From Candidatus Fimimorpha faecalis (GTDB lineage Bacteria; Bacillota; Clostridia; Lachnospirales; Lachnospiraceae), in the NCBI GenBank assembly GCA_018712075.1, contig DVHN01000016.1:1-47985 (forward strand): a DNA stretch of 47,985 nt, written 5' to 3'. A program made the translations under genes and the position numbers. Shown one piece after another: positions 8,761-18,371 of this stretch (positions are counted from its first letter, which is position 1; each line of letters begins with the position of its first letter). A model generated the notes under the pieces. It was not told where the DNA came from. It worked only from the letters and a program-made list of their open reading frames with translations, and searched no databases.

Positions 8761-10731
8761 TTGGCTCAGATTCAAGTATTAGATCAAGATACGATTAACC
8801 AGATTGCAGCAGGGGAAGTAGTAGAACGTCCCGCATCGGTTGTAAAGGAACTATTGGAAAATGCAATTGATGCCAATGCAACAGCAGTTACCATTGAAAT
8901 AAAAGAAGGGGGAATTTCTTTCATTCGTATTACCGATAATGGATATGGGATTGAAAAAGAACAGATTCCGCTGGCTTTTTTACGCCATTCTACTAGTAAA
9001 ATTCGTACAGCACAAGATTTAATTACGGTGTCTTCGCTTGGATTTCGAGGAGAAGCTCTCTCCAGTATTGCTTCTGTAGCAGAGGTAGAATTAATTACAA
9101 AAACACCTCATGCATTAACGGGGATTTGTTATTGTATTAGTGGCGGACAGGAACGTTCTATGGAAGAAATCGGAGCGCCAGATGGAACTACATTTCTCGT
9201 AAGAAATTTATTTTATAATGTACCTGCACGTCGTAAGTTTTTAAAAGCTCCTGTTACAGAGGCTAATTATATTATTGAATTAGTGGAGAAAATGGCTCTA
9301 TCCCATCCGGATGTTTCCATTCGGCTTATCAGCAATGGGCAGAATAAATTATATACAACTGGAAATCGAAAATTAAAAGATATGATTTATACGATTTATG
9401 GAAGAGAAGTTGCTTCTAATTTAATACCAGTGCATGAAGAGACCAAAACGATGACCATTGATGGTTTTTTAGGAAAGCCAGTTATTGCAAGAGGAAACCG
9501 CAGTTTTGAAAATTATTTTATTAATGGCCGTTATGTGCGAAGTAAATTGATTGCAAAAGCAATTGAAACAGCGTATAAACCATTTATGATGCAGCATCGG
9601 TATCCATTTGCCGTTCTTCATTTAGAGTTGGATCAGCAAAAAGTAGATGTGAATGTACATCCAGCGAAAATGGAACTTCGATTTGAACAAGAACAGGAAG
9701 TATACGAAACATTATTAGAAGTATTGACCCGTACGTTAAAAGGCAAGGAATTTATTCCAGAGGTAGAGTTAGCAAAAAGAGAAGAGGCAAAGAAAACAGA
9801 AAAAAGAGCTCCAGAGCCATTTGAAAGAAAACGAATGGAAGCAGAACAATTAAAACGCTTGGCATCGTATGGAAAGCCGATAGAAGAAAATCACCCTCAA
9901 ACTGCCAAGAAATCATCAAAAGCGGTTTCAAACGATGGCGTTCGGGTAAATGAGAAACCTCAAAGAAAAGAAGAAATTAGAAACCAGTCTGAAATCCTAA
10001 AATCAGTCCTACCATTGCGGGAAGCATCGTCTTATCCAATTATGGATCATGTCACAGAATTAAGCAAGCAGGATAAAACGGATGAGAAACAAAAAGAAAC
10101 AAAGCCAGAGCAAATGACATTATTTGAAGAAAATCTCTTGTCCAAAGCAGCTCAAGTGAAGCATCGGTTAATTGGACAGTTGTTTGATACGTATTGGTTG
10201 ATTCAATACGAAGATAAACTATTTATTATGGATCAACATGCGGCACATGAAAAAGTACTTTATGAGAAAACAATGAAGTCTTTGAAGAAGAAAGAATTTA
10301 CAACACAAATGGTAAGTCCGCCAATTATTATTAGTTTAACGAGGAAGGAAGAAGCCATTTTGGAAAAGTATAAATCTCATTTTACAGAGTTAGGATATGA
10401 AATTTCACCATTTGGCGGAAGAGAATATGCGGTTAGTGGAGTTCCTGGCAATTTGTTTGGAATTCCAGAAAAGGAGATGCTGACTGAATTATTTTCTTCA
10501 TTAGAAGAAGAGGCAGCAGAGCTTTCTTCTGAATTAATTACGGATAGAATTGCCTCTCTTTCCTGTAAAGCGGCGGTAAAAGGAAATCATAAGATGAATG
10601 TGCAGGAAGCGAATGCATTAATAGAACAATTGATGGAATTGGATAATCCATATGCGTGTCCGCATGGACGTCCGACGATGATTTCGATGAGTAAATATGA
10701 GTTAGAAAAAAAGTTTAAGAGAATTATATAA
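8761..10731 (+). CDS. mutL: DNA mismatch repair protein MutL (endonuclease type)
   Basis: MutL is the GHKL ATPase partner of MutS. The 656-residue protein shows ELLENAIDANA, DNGYGI and GFRGEAL in its ATPase domain (residues 1-330), a charged linker (about 340-460), and a C-terminal domain with DQHAAHEKVLYE. That fits the DQHA-x2-E-x4-E metal site of MutL proteins that nick DNA themselves. CPHGRPT near the end completes that site. The start is TTG at 8761: a perfect AAAGGAGG lies at 8746-8753, seven bases before it. A longer reading from 8722 would run through this ribosome site. Confidence 0.96.
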   Translation: MAQIQVLDQDTINQIAAGEVVERPASVVKELLENAIDANATAVTIEIKEGGISFIRITDNGYGIEKEQIPLAFLRHSTSKIRTAQDLITVSSLGFRGEALSSIASVAEVELITKTPHALTGICYCISGGQERSMEEIGAPDGTTFLVRNLFYNVPARRKFLKAPVTEANYIIELVEKMALSHPDVSIRLISNGQNKLYTTGNRKLKDMIYTIYGREVASNLIPVHEETKTMTIDGFLGKPVIARGNRSFENYFINGRYVRSKLIAKAIETAYKPFMMQHRYPFAVLHLELDQQKVDVNVHPAKMELRFEQEQEVYETLLEVLTRTLKGKEFIPEVELAKREEAKKTEKRAPEPFERKRMEAEQLKRLASYGKPIEENHPQTAKKSSKAVSNDGVRVNEKPQRKEEIRNQSEILKSVLPLREASSYPIMDHVTELSKQDKTDEKQKETKPEQMTLFEENLLSKAAQVKHRLIGQLFDTYWLIQYEDKLFIMDQHAAHEKVLYEKTMKSLKKKEFTTQMVSPPIIISLTRKEEAILEKYKSHFTELGYEISPFGGREYAVSGVPGNLFGIPEKEMLTELFSSLEEEAAELSSELITDRIASLSCKAAVKGNHKMNVQEANALIEQLMELDNPYACPHGRPTMISMSKYELEKKFKRII

Positions 10732-10747
10732 TTAGGATGTGAATAAG

Positions 10748-11686
10748 TTGAAAAAACCGTTAATTATCTTAACTGGACCGACGGCGGTAGGAAAGACAGA
10801 ACTTTCGATTCAGTTGGCAAAAGCAGTGAATGGTGAGATTATTAGTGCGGATTCCATGCAAATTTATAAAGAGATGAATATTGGATCAGCAAAAATTCAG
10901 CCAGAAGAAATGAAAGGAGTACCTCATTATTTGGTAGATGAAATAGAACCAGAAGAAGAATTCAATGTCGTGCGTTTCCAAACAATGGCAAAAAATGCGA
11001 TGAAAATGATCTACCAAAAAGGAAAAATTCCTGTTATTGTAGGGGGGACTGGATTTTATATTCAAGCATTGCTTTATGATATTGATTTTACGGATACGAC
11101 GGAGGACTTCGATTATCGAAGGGAATTGGAGCAATTGGCACAGGAAAAAGGAAACGAGTTCCTGCATGAGATGCTGCGAAAGGTAGATCCCAAGGCAGCA
11201 CAGGAGATTCACGAAAATAACCGAAAAAGGGTTATACGTGCATTGGAATATTATCGAGATACAGGAAAACAAATCTCAAAACATAATGAACAACAAAGAC
11301 AAAACGAATCTCCTTACCAATTTGCCTATTTTGTATTGAATCGAGATCGCAGAGAACTCTATCGACGTATTGATCAAAGAGTTGATCAAATGATGAAGCA
11401 GGGATTGTTGGAAGAGGTAAAACGCTTAAAAGAACGGGGCTGTACGAGTAATATGGTTTCGATGAAAGGGTTAGGCTATAAAGAACTTTTAGATTATTTA
11501 AATGGAATGAATTCATTAGAAGAAGCGGTTCGGATCATCAAACGGGATACAAGACATTTTGCAAAGCGTCAACTTACATGGTTTAAGAGAGAAAAAGAAG
11601 TGGATTGGATTGAGTTAGATGGAAAAACAGAGCAGCAAGTGCTAGAGGAAATACAAATGATTTGCAAAGAAAAGGGGATTTTATAA
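10748..11686 (+). CDS. miaA: tRNA dimethylallyltransferase
   Basis: MiaA adds the dimethylallyl group to A37 of tRNA, the step before MiaB. The 312-residue protein has the P-loop GPTAVGKTELS at its start, ISADSMQIYK, the VGGTGFYIQALL motif and a C-terminal RHFAKRQLTWF tRNA-binding stretch. The start is taken as TTG at 10748, because AGGATGTG lies six bases before it; a GTG at 10739 overlaps that ribosome site and would be too close. The gene follows mutL by 16 bases and its TAA overlaps the ATG of the next gene. Confidence 0.95.
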   Translation: MKKPLIILTGPTAVGKTELSIQLAKAVNGEIISADSMQIYKEMNIGSAKIQPEEMKGVPHYLVDEIEPEEEFNVVRFQTMAKNAMKMIYQKGKIPVIVGGTGFYIQALLYDIDFTDTTEDFDYRRELEQLAQEKGNEFLHEMLRKVDPKAAQEIHENNRKRVIRALEYYRDTGKQISKHNEQQRQNESPYQFAYFVLNRDRRELYRRIDQRVDQMMKQGLLEEVKRLKERGCTSNMVSMKGLGYKELLDYLNGMNSLEEAVRIIKRDTRHFAKRQLTWFKREKEVDWIELDGKTEQQVLEEIQMICKEKGIL

Positions 11687-12966
11687 TGAAACAAAAGCAA
11701 ATGTATAAAAATCTGGGAATTTCCGAAGAAGTATATGAATTTGGTGAAAAAATTTTAAGAAATTTGGAAGGAAGATTTCAAGAAATAGACAAAATTTCGG
11801 AGTATAATCAACTAAAGGTAATAAAAGCAATGCAGGATAATCGAGTGGGGGAAGCGCATTTTGCTGCGACAACGGGATATGGCTATAATGATATGGGACG
11901 TGAGACATTAGAAAAAATTTATGCCGATTGTTTCCATACAGAGGCTGCTCTTGTACGTCCTCAAATTACATGCGGAACCCATGCGTTGGCAGTTGCATTA
12001 TCTGCAAATTTACGCCCTGGAGATGAATTGCTTTCTCCAGTTGGAAAGCCATATGATACGTTGGAGGAAGTGATTGGAATTCGAGATTCGATTGGTTCCT
12101 TAAAGGAGTATGGAATTACTTATGCACAGGTAGATTTATTAGAAGATGGGAGTTTTGATTACGAAGGAATTCAAAATGCCATCAATGAGCGAACCAAACT
12201 TGTCACGATTCAGCGTTCCAAAGGATATCAAACCCGCCCAACACTTTCGGTAAAGAGAATTGGGGAATTAATTGCGTTTATAAAACAAATTAAACCAGAT
12301 ATTATCTGTATGGTAGATAATTGTTATGGTGAATTTGTGGAAACACAAGAGCCATCCGATGTGGGAGCGGATATGATTGTTGGTTCTCTGATTAAAAATC
12401 CTGGAGGTGGACTAGCACCAATTGGCGGATATATTTGCGGAACAAAGCAGTGTGTAGAACAATGTGCCTATCGCCTCAGCGCTCCTGGGCTTGGTCAGGA
12501 AGTTGGAGCCAATCTTGGAATTTTGCCAGCATTTTATCAAGGATTCTTTTTAGCTCCTACTGTTGTAGCAGGTGCGTTAAAAGGAGCCATTTTTGCAGCA
12601 AATTTATATGAAACGCTTGGCTTTTCTGTTGTCCCAAATGGAAGCGAGTCTCGTCATGATATTATTCAGGCAGTGACGTTTGGAACGCCAGAAGGAGTGA
12701 TTGCGTTTTGCAAAGGGATTCAGGCGGCGGCTCCAGTGGATAGTTATGTAACACCAGAACCATGGGATATGCCAGGATATGATGCACCAGTCATTATGGC
12801 AGCAGGTGCATTTGTACAGGGATCTTCGATTGAATTGAGCGCAGATGGTCCGATTAAGCCTCCATATGCAGTTTATTTCCAGGGGGGATTAACATGGTAT
12901 CATGCCAAATTGGGTATCTTAATGTCCTTGCAGAAATTAATCGAAGAAGGGATTGTGACGCTGTAA
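11686..12966 (+). CDS. Methionine gamma-lyase-like PLP enzyme (aluminium resistance family)
   Basis: A 426-residue PLP enzyme of the Met_gamma_lyase / 'aluminium resistance' family (PF06838). Visible are AATTGYGYNDMGRE, RPQITCGTHALAVAL, the likely aspartate of CMVDNCYGEFVE that would hold the PLP ring nitrogen, and the probable PLP lysine in GSLIKNPGGG. The reaction is not established for most members; C-S lyase activity is inferred from fold. It starts one base inside the miaA stop (TAATG), so translation is coupled to miaA. This position between miaA and radC recurs in clostridia, but its meaning is unclear. Confidence 0.85.
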   Translation: MKQKQMYKNLGISEEVYEFGEKILRNLEGRFQEIDKISEYNQLKVIKAMQDNRVGEAHFAATTGYGYNDMGRETLEKIYADCFHTEAALVRPQITCGTHALAVALSANLRPGDELLSPVGKPYDTLEEVIGIRDSIGSLKEYGITYAQVDLLEDGSFDYEGIQNAINERTKLVTIQRSKGYQTRPTLSVKRIGELIAFIKQIKPDIICMVDNCYGEFVETQEPSDVGADMIVGSLIKNPGGGLAPIGGYICGTKQCVEQCAYRLSAPGLGQEVGANLGILPAFYQGFFLAPTVVAGALKGAIFAANLYETLGFSVVPNGSESRHDIIQAVTFGTPEGVIAFCKGIQAAAPVDSYVTPEPWDMPGYDAPVIMAAGAFVQGSSIELSADGPIKPPYAVYFQGGLTWYHAKLGILMSLQKLIEEGIVTL

Positions 12967-13106
12967 AGAAAAAATCGGAGATATTGTCCGAAATTTCATA
13001 GTATTTTGTATGTACTTTATAATTGTTTTGTGATAAAATAAAACTATCTGACGTCATTATCATCAATTTTGATTCTTCTGGTACTTGGAGAGGGAAGGGA
13101 GAATCC

Positions 13107-13802
13107 ATGGAAGACAGAAAAACGATGAAGCAGATCCCTAAAGAGGTCAGACCTTATGAGCGGTGTTTGAAGCAGGGACCGCAAGTATTGAGTGATGCAG
13201 AACTTTTGGCAGTAATTTTACGGACAGGCTCCGTTGGAGAAAACTCTTTGGAACTTTCCAATCGTCTATTAAGTTTAGGAAAGGGATCAGGGGGGATACT
13301 AGGAATTTTACAGATGAGTGTTGAAGAATTAATGGCAATTCGAGGCATTGGATCTGTAAAAGCAGTTCAAATTCTTTGTATTGGAGAATTGTCCAGGCGC
13401 ATTGCCAAGACGAATGCATCGAATGGAATCGTGATGGGAGATCCAGAAACGATTGCAAACTATTATATGGAAGATATGAGACATCAAGGTCAGGAACTAT
13501 TACAAATGATGATGCTAAATACAAAAAATCGTTTGATTGCAGAAACGATAATTAGTAAGGGAACAGTAAATGCATCTTTGATTTCTCCAAGAGAAGTTTT
13601 TTTAGAAGCATTGAAGCATCAAGCCGTATATATTATTTTAATTCATAATCATCCAAGTGGTGATCCTACTCCAAGTCGAGAAGATATTTTGATTACGAGA
13701 AGGATGAAAGAACTTGGAACGATGATTGGAATTGAATTGATGGATCATATTATTATTGGGGATCGTTCATATATCAGTTTGAAGGAACGAGGCATTATTT
13801 AA
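13107..13802 (+). CDS. radC: RadC/DUF2466 family protein
   Basis: A 231-residue RadC-type protein: an N-terminal helix-hairpin-helix part (ELMAIRGIGSVKAVQ, residues about 75-90) and a JAB/MPN domain with the metal site HNHPSGDPTPSRED near residue 180. It was named for DNA repair, but later work did not confirm this and its role is open. The ATG at 13107 follows GGGAAGGGAG closely; the longer frame from 13023 has no ribosome site. About 140 bases separate it from the upstream gene, enough for a promoter, though I see no clean one. It runs into mreC after 2 bases. Confidence 0.93.
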   Translation: MEDRKTMKQIPKEVRPYERCLKQGPQVLSDAELLAVILRTGSVGENSLELSNRLLSLGKGSGGILGILQMSVEELMAIRGIGSVKAVQILCIGELSRRIAKTNASNGIVMGDPETIANYYMEDMRHQGQELLQMMMLNTKNRLIAETIISKGTVNASLISPREVFLEALKHQAVYIILIHNHPSGDPTPSREDILITRRMKELGTMIGIELMDHIIIGDRSYISLKERGII

Positions 13803-13804
13803 TT

Positions 13805-14935
13805 ATGAAGAAGTTTAAATTTAATTTTTTCAAAAAGCCGCAGGTAATCTTAGTTCTACTGACGTTAATCTGCGCAGGAACGATTTGGCTTAGCAGTATG
13901 AATCAATCGGTATCTGCACCGCTGCGGACGGTGGCAGGAATCTTTGTTGTACCATTGCAGCGGGGAATGAACCAAATTGGAACTTGGTTTGCTGAAAAAA
14001 ATCAAGAACGTATGTCATTAGATGATGTATTAAGCCAAAAGGAACAATTACAGGAACAGGTGGCCAAATTACAAGCAGAACAGGCGCAGCATGCCAATGA
14101 TAACGATGAAATTTCCCGTTTGCGCCAGCTTTTGAATCTAAAAGAAACTTATAATACGTATCCAACCGTTGGGGCAACAGTTATTATGAAAAACTCGGGT
14201 AATAACTGGTATCGAAAATTTATGATTGATAAGGGGACAAATGACGGTTTGGATGTAGATATGAATGTCATTGCGACTGCTGGTTTAGTTGGCATTATTA
14301 CTGATATAGGACCGAATTATGCAATTGTAACAAGTATCATTGATGAAGAGAGTAAAGTAAGTGGAATGCTTCGTAAGACATTGGATACTTGTATTGTAGC
14401 TGGAGATATGAGCGCAATTCAAGACGGCAGACTGCGTCTGGAATATATGAGTAATAATTTTAATTCGGATGTCGATAATACCGTTGTAACATCCAATGTT
14501 AGTGAAAAGTTTTTACCTGGAATTGTAATTGGAAAAGCAGTGGATGTAACATTGGAAGATAATAAAGTTACGAAAACGGGATATTTGGTTCCAGCTGTAG
14601 ATTTTGAACATTTGAAAGATGTACTTGTCATTACAACGAAGAAGCAGACGCTTTCCGATGAGGAATTAGAAAAAATACAGGAACAGTTGATTGAACCATC
14701 TACAAGTGAAGAAGAGATAACGCAGCCATCTACAGAAGCAGCAGAGGAAGAGACAGAAGAATCAACAGAAGAACAGACTTCAGCAGAGGAATCTTTACAA
14801 TCTTCGTCGGAGACTTCTTCGAAACAGCAATCATCCCAAACTTCTTCACAGCAATCCAATGGAGAGGAATCCTCCGAATCTCCAGTTGCAGATTCGATTC
14901 AAGCAGATTTCCAGGCAGTTCCAGATGAGGAATAA
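13805..14935 (+). CDS. mreC: Rod shape-determining protein MreC
   Basis: MreC is the extracytoplasmic scaffold of the elongation machinery, linking MreB/MreD to PBP2. The 376-residue protein has one N-terminal membrane helix (about residues 13-33), a coiled coil (about 65-110, QLQEQVAKLQAEQ) and the beta-rich MreC domain to about residue 280. After that comes a tail of about 90 residues made mostly of Ser, Glu, Thr and Gln, which most MreC proteins lack. It is followed at 15 bases by mreD. No mreB lies in the window. Confidence 0.93.
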   Translation: MKKFKFNFFKKPQVILVLLTLICAGTIWLSSMNQSVSAPLRTVAGIFVVPLQRGMNQIGTWFAEKNQERMSLDDVLSQKEQLQEQVAKLQAEQAQHANDNDEISRLRQLLNLKETYNTYPTVGATVIMKNSGNNWYRKFMIDKGTNDGLDVDMNVIATAGLVGIITDIGPNYAIVTSIIDEESKVSGMLRKTLDTCIVAGDMSAIQDGRLRLEYMSNNFNSDVDNTVVTSNVSEKFLPGIVIGKAVDVTLEDNKVTKTGYLVPAVDFEHLKDVLVITTKKQTLSDEELEKIQEQLIEPSTSEEEITQPSTEAAEEETEESTEEQTSAEESLQSSSETSSKQQSSQTSSQQSNGEESSESPVADSIQADFQAVPDEE

Positions 14936-14950
14936 GTTTAGGAGGTAGTT

Positions 14951-15478
14951 ATGAAGAGGTTACGTCAAATAATTGTTATAGCGATTGTTTTACTTCTAGG
15001 ATTCTTCATTCAGATTAATTTGGCCCAGTTTATTCCATCGTTGCGTTGTGTCCCAAATATTATGTTAATTCTAGTTTTTTCCTTTGGATTTTTAAGAGGA
15101 ACGAAAACGGGGATGGCGGTAGGAATTGCAGCGGGGCTATTGATGGACTTTGTACAGGGAAATATTATTGGGTTTTATGTGCTGATTTTTGTTTATATTG
15201 GTTTTATTAATGGTGTATTGAAACGTTATTTTACGTCCAATGTAATTCTACTTCCTGTTATATTATGTACAGTTAATGAGATATTATATCATGGAGCGAT
15301 GTATTTGTTTCAATTTAGAGAACAAGCAATGCATACAGCAACAGAATACCTTCGTCATGTAGTAATTCCAGAGTATTTAGTTACATTAATTGCAGCTATT
15401 GTTGTTTATGGAGTGATTCTTTTGATTCACCGTAAACTAGAAAAAATAGAAAAAAAGGGAGAGACGCAATTTGTCTGA
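14951..15478 (+). CDS. mreD: Rod shape-determining protein MreD
   Basis: A 175-residue membrane protein with five or six predicted helices. CVPNIMLILVFSFGFLRG and GMAVGIAAGLLMDFVQGN are typical MreD stretches. It works with MreC and PBP2 in side-wall synthesis. AGGAGG precedes the ATG. Its last 8 bases overlap the start of the PBP2 gene, so the two are translationally coupled. Confidence 0.93.
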   Translation: MKRLRQIIVIAIVLLLGFFIQINLAQFIPSLRCVPNIMLILVFSFGFLRGTKTGMAVGIAAGLLMDFVQGNIIGFYVLIFVYIGFINGVLKRYFTSNVILLPVILCTVNEILYHGAMYLFQFREQAMHTATEYLRHVVIPEYLVTLIAAIVVYGVILLIHRKLEKIEKKGETQFV

Positions 15479-18356
15479 AAAAAATTCGGAAAAGAAAAAT
15501 AAACAATCTCGCAGAAAAATACTAGAAACATTAAATTCACGAATACTGATTTTAGGTATTATTGGAATTGGAATGGTTGTAATACTAGTTGGAAGATTAT
15601 TTTTCTTGCAAGTTATTCAAGGAAGTCAACATTATGAAGACTATGTGCAGATCACAAAACGAGATCTTTCTATTGAAGCGCCGAGAGGCAGGATTCTGGA
15701 TTGTAATGGAAAAGTGTTGGCAGAAAACCAGCAAAAATATTCGGTAGCGATTCGAGATACAGGAGAATACAGCCAGACGAATGGGGAATTCAATGAAATG
15801 ATTTTGCGGTTAATTGAACTTTTGGATCGTTTTGGAGCAAGCATAGAAACGCCAATTCCAGTTACAATTAATGAACATAATGAATTTGTATTCAATGAAA
15901 CAAGCAGCAGTGCAGTTCGGCGTTTTATCCGAGATGTCTATGGCAATGATAAGATTGAAGAGTTGGAAGAACAGGGAGAAGATCCTTATAGCTATACGGC
16001 AGAAGTGGTAATGGAGCGGTTAAAGACAAATGTATATAATTTTACGTCAAGATGGCCTGCAGGAGAGCAACTCGACAAGGAGACTGTATTGAAACTTTGT
16101 AATATTCGTTATGCGATGAGTGCAAATGCATATACGAGATATCAATCTACCGTAATTAGTTCTGATATTAGTGAAGATGTAAAAGTAGCAGTGTTAGAAG
16201 ATCAAAGCAACTTAAAAGGGGTGGAGATCAAAGAAGAATTAGTTCGAGTTTATCCAAATGCAGAGTATTTTTCTCATATATTAGGATATACAGGAAAAGC
16301 ATCTACGGAAGAGTTAGAAACATTACAGGAGACGGATGATTCCTACGTATTAGGCGATGTAGTTGGTCGTGCTGGAATTGAGCAGGCCTATGAATCTGAG
16401 TTAAGAGGAACCAAGGGAAACCAAAGTGTATATTTGAATAATGTTGGTATGATTTTGGATACGATTAGTAAAACCGATCCAGTAAATGGAAATGACCTTC
16501 AATTAACGATTGATTCTGATCTTCAGATTGCAGTCTATAATATGCTGGAGCAGCGAATGGCAGCGGTAGTAGCAGAAAAGTTAATTATGGGAGATTTTAC
16601 TCCAACCACTTCCACATCGGCAGATGATTTTAAGATTCCAGTAAAAGATGCGTATTTCCAGATGTTTAATAATAATATTCTTACATTGGAAGAGTTTGAG
16701 GCAGCGGATGCAACCGAAGTTGAAAAAAGTATTTACACAAAGTTTTCAGCAAGACAACAAGAAATTTTAGCTGAGATTACTAACCAGCTTACAACTACTC
16801 CAAAAGCTGTTTCTGAACAATCTGAGGAGATGCAGGAATATTTAAATTATATTTATGAAATGTTGGCATCTTCCGACAGCAATGAAGAGATATTGTCGGA
16901 TGTAAATTATAGTAGAGATGAATATCAGGATATGAGTGTCAATCAATTTTTACATCAAGCATTGACAGAGGGATGGCTGGACCCAGCAAAGTTAGATACG
17001 GAAAATAAGTATTCTAATGTAGATGAATGGTATGGTCAAGTCGTAGATTATATCTTGAAACGTTTGCCAGAAGACAATGGTTTTTCAAAACTCATATATA
17101 AGTACTTAATTGAGAATGAAGTAATTTCTGGCAATGAGGTATGCCTGGCACTGTTTGATCAGGGAATTTTAGAGCAAGATGCAGCTGCGATCGAACAGCT
17201 GAAAACAGGCAATGAAGAAACCGCCTACAATTTTATGAAAGAGAAAATTGTAAAAGTAGAGATAACACCGACGCAGCTGGCATTGGATCCATGTGCTGGA
17301 TCAGCCGTTGTAGTAGATAAAAATACTGGTGAGATACGAGCACTTGTATCTTATCCAGGATACGATTTAAACCGCATGTCAGGAACTGTAGATGCAGATT
17401 ATTATAGACAGTTGCTGGAGGATCTTTCTTCTCCTCTTTATAACCGAGCAACGCAGACTAGGACAGCTCCTGGTTCTACCTTTAAGTTGATTACTTCTAC
17501 CGCAGCATTAATGGAAGGCATCGTTGATACGAATACGCAAATTCGATGCACAGGTATTTTTGATAAATTAAATCATCCAAGATGTTGGATTTATCGAGAT
17601 CAAGGTTTGACACATGGATTATTAAATGTATCTGGAGCAATCAAAAATTCGTGTAATATCTTCTTTTATGAATGCGGATACCGATTAAGCCAAGATGAGA
17701 CTGGCGCATATAAGCCAAGCCTTGGTTTGGAAAAACTAAATAAATATGCATCTCTTTATGGTTTTGATAGTACGACTGGATTGGAAATCGTGGAGAATCA
17801 ATCAAAGATATCCGATGATCTTCCAGTTCCATCTGCAATTGGACAGGGTAATAATAACTTTACAGCAGTAGCGATTGCCCGTTATATTACTGCAATTGCC
17901 ACAAGGGGAAGCGTATATGAGTTCCATTTATTGGATAAGGTACTGGATACAGACGGCAATGTAATTCGAGATGATGCACCACAGATAGTTAGACAGTTGG
18001 ATTTCCCAGATACGTTATGGGACGCATTGTATGAAGGAATGTATGGAGTAACACATGACAGTGGATCGGCAGGCTATTTGTTTGAGGATTTATATGTCGA
18101 TATTGCTGGAAAGAGTGGTACGGCACAGGAAAACTTACTGCGAGGAAGCCATGGTTTGTTTGTCAGCTTTGGACCATATGAAAATCCTGAAATTGTAACG
18201 ACCGTTTCCATGCAAAATGCGTATACATCAGGAAATGCAGCTTTAGTTACAAAAGACATCTATCGTTATCAGGAAGGAATCCTAACATTAGATGATATTA
18301 TGACGAGTGCAGAGCGCTCATTAAATGAAGAAAAGACGCAAAGTCTAAGTGATTAA
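15471..18356 (+). CDS. mrdA: Penicillin-binding protein 2, elongation transpeptidase
   Basis: A class B PBP that crosslinks peptidoglycan with RodA. The 961-residue protein has an N-terminal membrane helix (about 23-45), the dimerisation domain with EAPRGRILDCNGK, and a transpeptidase domain with the nucleophile in GSTFKL (about residue 667), SCN (about 726) and KSGT (about 880). It is some 250 residues longer than usual: an acidic, helical insertion of about 240 residues (355-600) sits between IDSDLQ and SAVVVDKNTGE. The start is TTG at 15471 inside mreD, with GGGAGAG nearby. Its neighbours mreC, mreD and rodA support the elongasome role. Confidence 0.94.
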   Translation: MSEKNSEKKNKQSRRKILETLNSRILILGIIGIGMVVILVGRLFFLQVIQGSQHYEDYVQITKRDLSIEAPRGRILDCNGKVLAENQQKYSVAIRDTGEYSQTNGEFNEMILRLIELLDRFGASIETPIPVTINEHNEFVFNETSSSAVRRFIRDVYGNDKIEELEEQGEDPYSYTAEVVMERLKTNVYNFTSRWPAGEQLDKETVLKLCNIRYAMSANAYTRYQSTVISSDISEDVKVAVLEDQSNLKGVEIKEELVRVYPNAEYFSHILGYTGKASTEELETLQETDDSYVLGDVVGRAGIEQAYESELRGTKGNQSVYLNNVGMILDTISKTDPVNGNDLQLTIDSDLQIAVYNMLEQRMAAVVAEKLIMGDFTPTTSTSADDFKIPVKDAYFQMFNNNILTLEEFEAADATEVEKSIYTKFSARQQEILAEITNQLTTTPKAVSEQSEEMQEYLNYIYEMLASSDSNEEILSDVNYSRDEYQDMSVNQFLHQALTEGWLDPAKLDTENKYSNVDEWYGQVVDYILKRLPEDNGFSKLIYKYLIENEVISGNEVCLALFDQGILEQDAAAIEQLKTGNEETAYNFMKEKIVKVEITPTQLALDPCAGSAVVVDKNTGEIRALVSYPGYDLNRMSGTVDADYYRQLLEDLSSPLYNRATQTRTAPGSTFKLITSTAALMEGIVDTNTQIRCTGIFDKLNHPRCWIYRDQGLTHGLLNVSGAIKNSCNIFFYECGYRLSQDETGAYKPSLGLEKLNKYASLYGFDSTTGLEIVENQSKISDDLPVPSAIGQGNNNFTAVAIARYITAIATRGSVYEFHLLDKVLDTDGNVIRDDAPQIVRQLDFPDTLWDALYEGMYGVTHDSGSAGYLFEDLYVDIAGKSGTAQENLLRGSHGLFVSFGPYENPEIVTTVSMQNAYTSGNAALVTKDIYRYQEGILTLDDIMTSAERSLNEEKTQSLSD

Positions 18357-18371
18357 AATTTGAGGTGGATT

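Noticed and set aside
14419-14859. 146-residue minus-strand frame, Ser/Cys-rich.
   Set aside because: It is the mirror of the low-complexity MreC tail, with no ribosome site or promoter.
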